Positions 12,469 through 16,788 of a DNA stretch of 20,640 nt are shown piece after piece (within the stretch, counting starts at the first letter, position 1; each line of letters starts with the position of its first letter). The stretch is taken from the IMG/VR virus record IMGVR_UViG_3300034198_008368, positions 1-20,640 of that record; one strand, given 5' to 3'. The translations under genes were made by a program, and so were the position numbers. Source of the DNA: a virus. A model generated the notes under the pieces. It did no database searches. It saw only the letters and a program-made list of their open reading frames with translations, and was not told the DNA's origin.

Positions 12469-12522
12469 AGTCATCATCAGTGAGCGCCTTACGCTCAGAC
12501 AGCCTCGACGGCTGTTTCGACT
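12469..12522 (-). ncRNA. Type II hammerhead ribozyme (copy B)
   Basis: Same layout as copy C: helix II strand AGTC (12522-12519), GAA (12518-12516), helix III hairpin ACAGCC/GGCTGT (12515-12510, 12504-12499, loop GTCGA), C17 at 12498, helix I TGAGCG/CGCTCA (12497-12492, 12486-12481), CTGATGA (12480-12474), extra T (12473), and GACT (12472-12469). Compared with copy C, helix I differs at matched positions on both arms (GCACG/CGTGC against GAGCG/CGCTC), while the catalytic core is identical. That is compensatory change, good evidence for a selected RNA fold. It begins four bases after the stop of the upstream gene. Confidence 0.87.
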
Positions 12523-12525
12523 TGT

Positions 12526-12780
12526 TTACTGGTAAATAATGTTCTCAGCATATGCGATTAACTGTGCGTCTTTATGGTCAAGTGTTTTAACCAATTGGTA
12601 ATCGTCGTCGATGAAATCATATATTTCATACTTAAACTGCTTTGTCTTTGTGTTGTACTCTAAAACGTCTGTATCACCTACTTGCCACGTATATACATCG
12701 TCGCCTAGTTTCTCAGGCAGTAATGCAAGTGGAACTACTTTGTGTGAGTCAATTAATTTTAAGAATGTAAAGTTTGCCAT
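12526..12780 (-). CDS. Small hypothetical protein downstream of a type III hammerhead ribozyme
   Basis: An 84-residue acidic protein starting MANFTFLKLIDSHKVVPLAL. It is probably beta-rich (DDVYTWQVGDTDVLEYNTKT, FKYEIYDFIDDDYQLVKTL), with a short C-terminal helix. AAAGGATATATACC precedes the ATG. It is framed by ribozymes: type III just upstream (12800-12851) and type II just after its stop (12522). Function unknown. Confidence 0.7.
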   Translation of the reverse strand: MANFTFLKLIDSHKVVPLALLPEKLGDDVYTWQVGDTDVLEYNTKTKQFKYEIYDFIDDDYQLVKTLDHKDAQLIAYAENIIYQ

Positions 12781-12799
12781 GGTATATATCCTTTATGTT

Positions 12800-12851
12800 A
12801 GGGTTTCGCACTTACGTGCTCGTCAGTACTGGTACATAACCAGTAGACCCT
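12800..12851 (-). ncRNA. Type III hammerhead ribozyme (copy A)
   Basis: Read on the - strand: helix III 5' strand AGGGT (12851-12847), cleavage C17 at 12846 (triplet GTC), helix I hairpin TACTGGT/ACCAGTA (12845-12839, 12833-12827, loop TATGT), core CTGACGA (12826-12820), helix II GCAC/GTGC with a GTAA tetraloop (12819-12808), core GAA (12807-12805), and helix III 3' strand ACCCT (12804-12800). Every invariant hammerhead core base is present (CUGANGA, GAA, A15.1-U16.1, GUC). Helix III is 5 bp, so the ribozyme is short but complete. It lies 20-71 bases upstream of the ATG at 12780, and AAAGGA follows directly. Confidence 0.94.
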
Positions 12852-12895
12852 TTAGGTCTTCTAGAGCGTTTCCATCCTCTAGGCTTGCCTCATGT

Positions 12896-12988
12896 TTACA
12901 GTGGTAGGTACTTTAACTCGCCACTTGCGGTGATTAGCACCGCCCCTCCAATAACTACTATTCTCCTCGCATTTTTGGCGTCTGTCAT
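12896..12988 (-). CDS. Putative hydrophobic microprotein
   Basis: A 30-residue frame, MTDAKNARRIVVIGGAVLIT then ASGELKYLPL, with a basic start and one hydrophobic stretch (IVVIGGAVLI). AGGG lies about 10 bases before the ATG, which is only moderate support. It would be the first gene of the leftward early transcript. Its region also forms strong RNA hairpins (for example GCGGTG/CACCGC at 12927-12943), so it may instead be structured leader RNA. Confidence 0.35.
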   Translation of the reverse strand: MTDAKNARRIVVIGGAVLITASGELKYLPL

Positions 12989-13187
12989 TGGGGTAAACCC
13001 TAGGTTATGCAAAATAATTGGACTTTATCACATCGTGAAATGATTACACATATGTTACACAATTCGCCCCAATTGTCATAAATATTTCACTTGACACGCT
13101 TGTTCTATAAGGCTCGCAGGCCTGCCTCTCAGAACGCTCTGTGTTGCGTTATCTTATCGGGTCTAGTGCAGACGCCTCAGACAAGAA

Positions 13188-13222
13188 TTAAACGCCTTGT
13201 AGCCCCCTCTATTGGCGTTTAA
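13188..13222. repeat. Perfect 9-bp inverted repeat
   Basis: TTAAACGCC (13188-13196) and GGCGTTTAA (13214-13222) are exactly complementary, separated by 17 bases. This fits an operator with two half-sites or an RNA hairpin in the leader of the leftward transcript. No U-run follows the stem, so a terminator is less likely. Confidence 0.5.
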
Positions 13223-13340
13223 ATGCCATGTTGTGGGCGTGCAACAGTGGGATATCGTGGGTAATTGTGGAAGATGTTATTAGCCATGTTGGGGCGCCCA
13301 CCGCACCGTGTCCGTCGCGCCCGCATGGCCTATCAGACCG

Positions 13341-13523
13341 TAATGATAATCATTCTCATCTAGGCTCGGTGCGCAGGGGGACAGAGTGGCCAGTAAGTCA
13401 GTAAGCGCACACTAACAGTGAGGGACAGAGTGGGCCCGTTTGCCACTAAGTCAGTGTGCACTAACATACAGTGAGGGACAGAGTGGGCGCCGAGGCTGAT
13501 TGCGAATGAGAATCATTCTCATC
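13341..13523. repeat. Two Fur-box-like palindromes
   Basis: The sites are at 13341-13360 (TAATGATAATCATTCTCATC) and 13504-13523 (GAATGAGAATCATTCTCATC). Compared with the 19-bp Fur consensus GATAATGATAATCATTATC I count 16 of 19 and 15 of 19 matches. The second holds a perfect 8-bp inverted repeat around one C (13506-13522). Similarity continues about 15 bases past each site (GC[TC][CT]GGTGC). They may bind host Fur or a phage repressor with a similar site. Confidence 0.45.
13378..13486. repeat. Imperfect tandem repeats with GGGACAGAGTGG
   Basis: GGGACAGAGTGG occurs at 13378-13389, 13422-13433 and 13475-13486, spaced 44 and 53 bases. Between copies, AGTCAGT and CACTAAC stretches recur in the same order. 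The block lies between the two Fur-like palindromes. Such directly repeated modules in a non-coding phage region suggest protein-binding sites at an origin or packaging site. Confidence 0.55.
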
Positions 13524-13560
13524 TGCGCTTGGTGCTAGTTAAGTCTGTAGGGCGCCTAGA

Positions 13561-13673
13561 CTATGTGTGTAAGTGCTCACTTAACGCACCGCCCCAGTGA
13601 GCGCTTACTTACATAGCGCACCGCCCCAGTGAGCGCTTACTTACATTGTGCCTATGTGTGTGAGTGCTCACTT
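13561..13673. repeat. A-B-B-A repeat cluster forming two long hairpins
   Basis: Unit A is at 13561-13582 and 13652-13673 (20 of 22 or better identical). Unit B (29 bp) is at 13586-13614 and 13618-13646, identical copies with a 32-bp period. The end of B is the reverse complement of A: 13561-13581 pairs with 13596-13616 over 21 positions with 18 Watson-Crick pairs, two G-T pairs and one mismatch. B copy 2 can pair with A copy 2 in the same way. The loops contain CACCGCCCC. A replication or packaging site is the most natural reading. Confidence 0.65.
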
Positions 13674-13717
13674 CGGGGGGTGTTGTTTATAAACCACACA
13701 CCCTTAACGGGTCCTGT

Positions 13718-13742
13718 CCGGCGGGCCGGGGCCGGGGGCCCC
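13718..13742. repeat. Adjacent GC-rich hairpins
   Basis: CCGGC/GCCGG (13718-13722 and 13725-13729) and GGGGCC/GGCCCC (13728-13733 and 13737-13742) are perfect stems that share two bases, so they are mutually exclusive or alternate. They mark the sharp change from GC-rich to AT-rich sequence. Possible strong pause site, terminator stem or nuclease recognition structure. Confidence 0.45.
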
Positions 13743-13879
13743 ACAGATCAGTAGCTCGTATAATTTTCCAGTGTTTGTGCAAAAAAGTGACTTTTAAATT
13801 TTTTTTTTTGGGAAATTCTATAAGGTTTACTTAGGGTAAACCCTTAGTGACTTCTGTAAGTCCTTGATATTTGTCTGGG

Positions 13880-13989
13880 TTGTACCACTAGTACTACTCT
13901 TTTATTCTTTTTATTATTTTTAAAAAAATAAAATAAATATACTGGGGGTAAGGTCAAAAACGTCGTACAAGTGGTACTAGTGGTACAAA
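13880..13989. repeat. GTAC-iteron inverted-repeat element, copy 2
   Basis: Reverse-oriented relative of the 6836-6956 element, about 90% similar by eye. It lacks one 9-bp iteron at the end nearest 13880 and has small changes between the opposite terminal repeat and the AT core. Terminal repeats are TTGTACCACTAGTAC (13880-13894) and its complement within 13971-13989. It ends just before the first late promoter. In both copies the same end faces the downstream gene, which favours a regulatory or origin role. The 13971 ATG is part of the repeat, not a gene start. Confidence 0.75.
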
Positions 13990-14001
13990 TTGGAATACAA
14001 C

Positions 14002-14030
14002 GGCGGAAAAACAACAAAGTGTGCATTAAT
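14002..14030 (+). promoter_or_regulatory. Late promoter 1 (GGCGGA-N14-TGCATTAAT)
   Basis: GGCGG at 14002-14006, 15 bases, then TGC-ATTAAT at 14022-14030. Treated as a sigma-type promoter, the hexamers are 17 bp apart and the start would be near 14037, which is the A of the next gene's ATG. No Shine-Dalgarno sequence lies before that ATG, consistent with a leaderless message. Confidence 0.65.
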
Positions 14031-14036
14031 GTAAGT

Positions 14037-14339
14037 ATGAAATACGCATATCAGATACAAGGTGCACTGGAGGATCAAAACCAGGAAATCACAGGATTTC
14101 GGGTTATCTTGTGCACGGCGTATCATTTTTATAACGTGGACGCACCAGCAGAGTTGTTTGATAGAAGCACCTTACAGTACATTAAGTTTAGGCTGGCGGT
14201 AAATTCACACATGAACATGAAGAACCTGCCTGTGCCTATTCAAAATAAGATTAGAACGCCGTTAGGGCGTTTCCTTGACTTTTGGGTCTTAGAAAATACA
14301 GATGGCTATTTTAGCGAACGAAAAGATATTAACACTTGA
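14037..14339 (+). CDS. Conserved phage protein at the head of the packaging operon, unknown function
   Basis: A 100-residue protein starting MKYAYQIQGALEDQNQEITG, with ILCTAYHFYNVDAPAELF and NMKNLPVPIQNKIRTPLGRF further on. The longer frame from 13971 begins in the repeat element, so the ATG at 14037 is chosen. It coincides with the predicted transcription start of the promoter at 14002-14030. It overlaps the Hint gene by 38 bases. By position (first gene before the terminase) it could be the small terminase subunit, but no DNA-binding motif is visible. A similar small protein in this position seems familiar from aquatic phages. Confidence 0.75.
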   Translation: MKYAYQIQGALEDQNQEITGFRVILCTAYHFYNVDAPAELFDRSTLQYIKFRLAVNSHMNMKNLPVPIQNKIRTPLGRFLDFWVLENTDGYFSERKDINT

Positions 14340-15291
14340 TTATTGGAAGACTGCGGATAAAGTAGTTGTGGGAGACTATGTGTTTGACAGGAAGGGCGAC
14401 CTGGTTAAGGTCACCAGCATCCAGCACTTTGAGTCTAGGTGCTACACCATCCACCTGGACGATTTGATGTCTGTCAACGGTAACGGCGCGCTTAGTTTTT
14501 TATTGGAAACTCCCAAGTACAGGATCAGGTCGCTGGAGTACAAGGGCAAAAAAGAGTTTAGGCGGCCCCTACTAAAGCTGTCCGTGCTTGAGTTGCTTGA
14601 AAAACCACTGCGCTACAAGGGCAACAAGCTATTTTTTTCAATCCCAACCTGCGAACCGCTCAAGTTACCGCACCAAGACTTGCCAGTTCCGCCGTTTGTC
14701 TTTGGCTTTTGGTACTGGAACCGACTAAAGAATAACGTTTTTGCACTAAAAGACATAAACTTTAAAGAAACGACGCAAAAATTAAAAGATTTTGGCTACA
14801 AGGTTATTAAATTATCAAAAAGACACGACAGCGCACACATTTTTAGCCTGGAGCCAAGCGTCGAGTCGCAGCTATACCCATTTATACCCCCACAAATACC
14901 CAATAACTACCTTTTAGCCAGCCAGGAGCAACGAATTGAGCTCCTAAGTGGCATTATTAATGGCAGAATCAGGCAGTACCATAAAAAAATAGATCGTTTT
15001 AAGATTGGTTGTGCTAATTGGCTAAGAGTTAGGCAGCTACAGGCGCTGATTGAGTCAATTGGTTGCAAGACAACCATCCATTCACAAGAATACATCAAGT
15101 CTTACACCATTAGCTTTAAAAGTCGTTACAAATTATGTGAGCATCAAGAATCACCACCGATACGCATACACCAAACGCGTAGGTACATTACAAAGATTGA
15201 AGAGATTGGCACACATCAATGTGTACACATTGAAACCAACGGGCCGGATGGCTCATTTTTAGTAGGTGAAGGGTTTATCACATGTCGTTAA
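14302..15291 (+). CDS. Standalone degenerate intein-like (Hint/LAGLIDADG) protein
   Basis: A 329-residue protein. The N-terminal part, NEKILTLDYWKTADKVVVGD to about residue 66, matches intein blocks A-B in layout but lacks Cys1 at the start and the block B histidine (VNGNGALSF in place of a TxxH-type motif). About 200-260 holds LLSGIINGRI, which aligns with a LAGLIDADG helix but lacks the catalytic acid. The C-terminus HQCVHIETNGPDGSFLVGEG then FITCR resembles blocks F-G, with TCR where inteins have HN-C. Splicing and cutting therefore look lost. Homologues directly before the terminase are, to my memory, conserved in uncultured aquatic phages, suggesting a domesticated role. It overlaps the terminase start by 10 bases. 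Confidence 0.8.
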   Translation: MAILANEKILTLDYWKTADKVVVGDYVFDRKGDLVKVTSIQHFESRCYTIHLDDLMSVNGNGALSFLLETPKYRIRSLEYKGKKEFRRPLLKLSVLELLEKPLRYKGNKLFFSIPTCEPLKLPHQDLPVPPFVFGFWYWNRLKNNVFALKDINFKETTQKLKDFGYKVIKLSKRHDSAHIFSLEPSVESQLYPFIPPQIPNNYLLASQEQRIELLSGIINGRIRQYHKKIDRFKIGCANWLRVRQLQALIESIGCKTTIHSQEYIKSYTISFKSRYKLCEHQESPPIRIHQTRRYITKIEEIGTHQCVHIETNGPDGSFLVGEGFITCR

Positions 15292-16727
15292 CAGCAATAC
15301 AAGAAAAAATTCTAGCAGAATTTGCAAACAAGTACAAAGACCTTCCTAAGTCTGAGGTAGAGGGTGCTATGTGGATGGTTAAGTACCAGCTATCAGCATT
15401 GCCACACCAAAAAGAGCCGGAAGATGGCGAGTACGACACTTTTTTAATGCTTGCTGGTCGAGGTGCCGGTAAGACGTGGACCGCGTCCAATTGGATTGGC
15501 GAGCGTGCGTGGAAGTTTGACAAGACCCGGTGGCTAGTCACCGCGCCAACAACAAACGACATACGCGCGACATGCTTTGAGGGCGACTCAGGGCTACTAA
15601 ACATCCTGCCTCGATCGATTATCCGCGACTACAACAAGTCTTTACTGGAAATCACACTCATCAACGGCTCGCTGATTCAGGGCATACCTGGCTCGGAGCC
15701 AGAACGTTACCGCGGTAAGCAATACCATGGCGCGTGGTTTGACGAGCTGTGCGCCTTTGAGTACATCGACGACGCGTACGATCAGGCACAGTTTACGTTG
15801 CGTCTTACAGACCCGCGCATACCGCGCGTGCAACAGATTATCACCACAACCCCCAAGCCACTGGAATTAATAGTTGACTTAAACGAGGGCAAGGTTGGCG
15901 GCGACGTGTACGTGGCCAGCGCTAGCTCGTACGACAACCGCGCCAACTTGTCGGACACATTTTTCAAACAGCTCGAGTCTTACGACGGCACTAACCTAGG
16001 ACGCCAAGAAATTTATGGGGAGATTCTTGACCCCGAAGAGGCGGGAATTATTAAACGTAAACAGTTTCGCATGTGGCCAGCCAATAAGCCAACACCCAAT
16101 CTAGAGTACGTGATTGCCTCGTACGATCCAGCCACCAGTGAAAAAACAGTCAACGATCCGACGGCCTGCACGGTCTGGGGTGTGTTTGAACAAGAAGACG
16201 CCGGCACGGCCATCATTCTTTTAGACTCGTGGGATGCCCACTTGGCGTACCCAGAGCTTAGACGTAAAGTAATCAACGACTTTAAGGAGGTGGTGTACGG
16301 CGCGGACAACACGTTTGCCAAGGGCCGTAAGGCTGACTTACTGCTCATGGAGGACAAATCCGCCGGTATCTCACTCATTCAAGAGCTACAAGGCGCAGGC
16401 GTACCAGTGCGCGGCTACAACCCGGGACGTGCCGATAAGGTCCAGCGTATCAACATTGTCGCGCCAATTGTGGCCAAGGGCAAAGTGTTCATACCAGAAG
16501 AGCCAACACAAAAAGGCGAATTTGCCCACTGGTCCAAAAGATTTATTCGGCAAGTGTGCTCGTTTCCTGAGGCCAAAGGACATGACGACTACGTGGACTC
16601 ACTATCACAAGCCTTGCGGGTGCTTAGAGACTCAGGCTGGATCCAGTTAGACCCACTGCCGGCTAGGGACTACTCTTACATTGACGACCAGCTAAACAGA
16701 AAATTTTCAAACCCTTACGCACAATAG
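15282..16727 (+). CDS. terL: Terminase large subunit (DNA packaging ATPase and nuclease)
   Basis: A 481-residue protein that powers DNA entry into the prohead and cuts the concatemer. ATPase part: Walker A LAGRGAGKT at 57-65, Walker B HGAWFDEL at 149-156 (D154, E155) and the TTTPKP coupling motif at 188-193. Nuclease part (RNase H fold): first acid in SYDPATSE (D282), second in LLMEDKSAG (E357), third cluster GHDDYVDSL at 433-441 (D435, D436, D439). All key residues are present and the length is usual. GAAGGG precedes the ATG, inside the end of the Hint gene. There is no intein within the protein itself. It is followed by late promoter 2. Confidence 0.96.
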   Translation: MSLTAIQEKILAEFANKYKDLPKSEVEGAMWMVKYQLSALPHQKEPEDGEYDTFLMLAGRGAGKTWTASNWIGERAWKFDKTRWLVTAPTTNDIRATCFEGDSGLLNILPRSIIRDYNKSLLEITLINGSLIQGIPGSEPERYRGKQYHGAWFDELCAFEYIDDAYDQAQFTLRLTDPRIPRVQQIITTTPKPLELIVDLNEGKVGGDVYVASASSYDNRANLSDTFFKQLESYDGTNLGRQEIYGEILDPEEAGIIKRKQFRMWPANKPTPNLEYVIASYDPATSEKTVNDPTACTVWGVFEQEDAGTAIILLDSWDAHLAYPELRRKVINDFKEVVYGADNTFAKGRKADLLLMEDKSAGISLIQELQGAGVPVRGYNPGRADKVQRINIVAPIVAKGKVFIPEEPTQKGEFAHWSKRFIRQVCSFPEAKGHDDYVDSLSQALRVLRDSGWIQLDPLPARDYSYIDDQLNRKFSNPYAQ

Positions 16728-16756
16728 GGCGGTAATTATCCGCTTTGTGCATTAAT
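16728..16756 (+). promoter_or_regulatory. Late promoter 2 (GGCGGT-N14-TGCATTAAT)
   Basis: GGCGG begins at 16728, directly after the terminase stop. TGC-ATTAAT lies at 16748-16756 with the same 15-base spacing as the other copies. Predicted start near 16763 leaves a 26-base leader before the portal ATG at 16789. AATAGAAAT follows the hexamer, as in late promoter 3 (AATAGAAT). Confidence 0.65.
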
Positions 16757-16788
16757 AGAAATAAGACCAACAGTAGGCTTAAAAAACA

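Larger units (their letters stand above)
12989..14001. other. Divergent control region, no convincing gene
   Basis: About 1 kb between the leftward early genes and the rightward late genes. It holds inverted and direct repeats listed separately. Others are an ACAATT/AATTGT inverted repeat (13059-13064 and 13071-13076), a GCAGGCCTGC palindrome (13116-13125), a near-palindrome around GTTTATAAAC at 13681-13700, and a perfect 7-bp hairpin, GGTTTACTTAGGGTAAACC, at 13824-13842. GC content is higher at 13100-13750 than on either side, then falls sharply into A/T runs. This is where I would expect early promoters, the replication origin or the packaging site, but I cannot assign any of these from sequence alone. 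Confidence 0.6.

Noticed and set aside
12800-12960. Possible tRNA in the hairpin-rich region
   Set aside because: No acceptor stem, T-loop or anticodon arm could be drawn. The hammerhead explains the key part.
13091-13109. TTGACA followed by TATAAG on the + strand
   Set aside because: The spacing is only 9 bases, too short for a sigma-70 promoter.
13227-13403. 58-codon + strand open frame in the non-coding region
   Set aside because: No ribosome binding site, odd composition, and it runs through the repeats. Probably chance.
13586-13646. Two identical 29-bp direct repeats resembling a CRISPR array
   Set aside because: Only two copies, 3 bases between them in place of a spacer, and both pair with flanking sequences. 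This is a hairpin cluster, not an array.
13759-13764. Exact TATAAT on the + strand as a host promoter -10
   Set aside because: No TTGACA-like sequence 16-18 bases upstream and no TG before it. The upstream bases are the GC hairpin.
13971-14036. Upstream extension of the 14037 gene to the ATG at 13971
   Set aside because: The ATG lies in the terminal repeat of the 13880-13989 element and the added residues cross the promoter. The 14037 start fits better.
16725-16746. GCGG/CCGC stem after the terminase stop as a terminator
   Set aside because: Only 4 bp, with a mismatch next to it and a short T-run. The GGCGG is better explained as the -35 element of late promoter 2.
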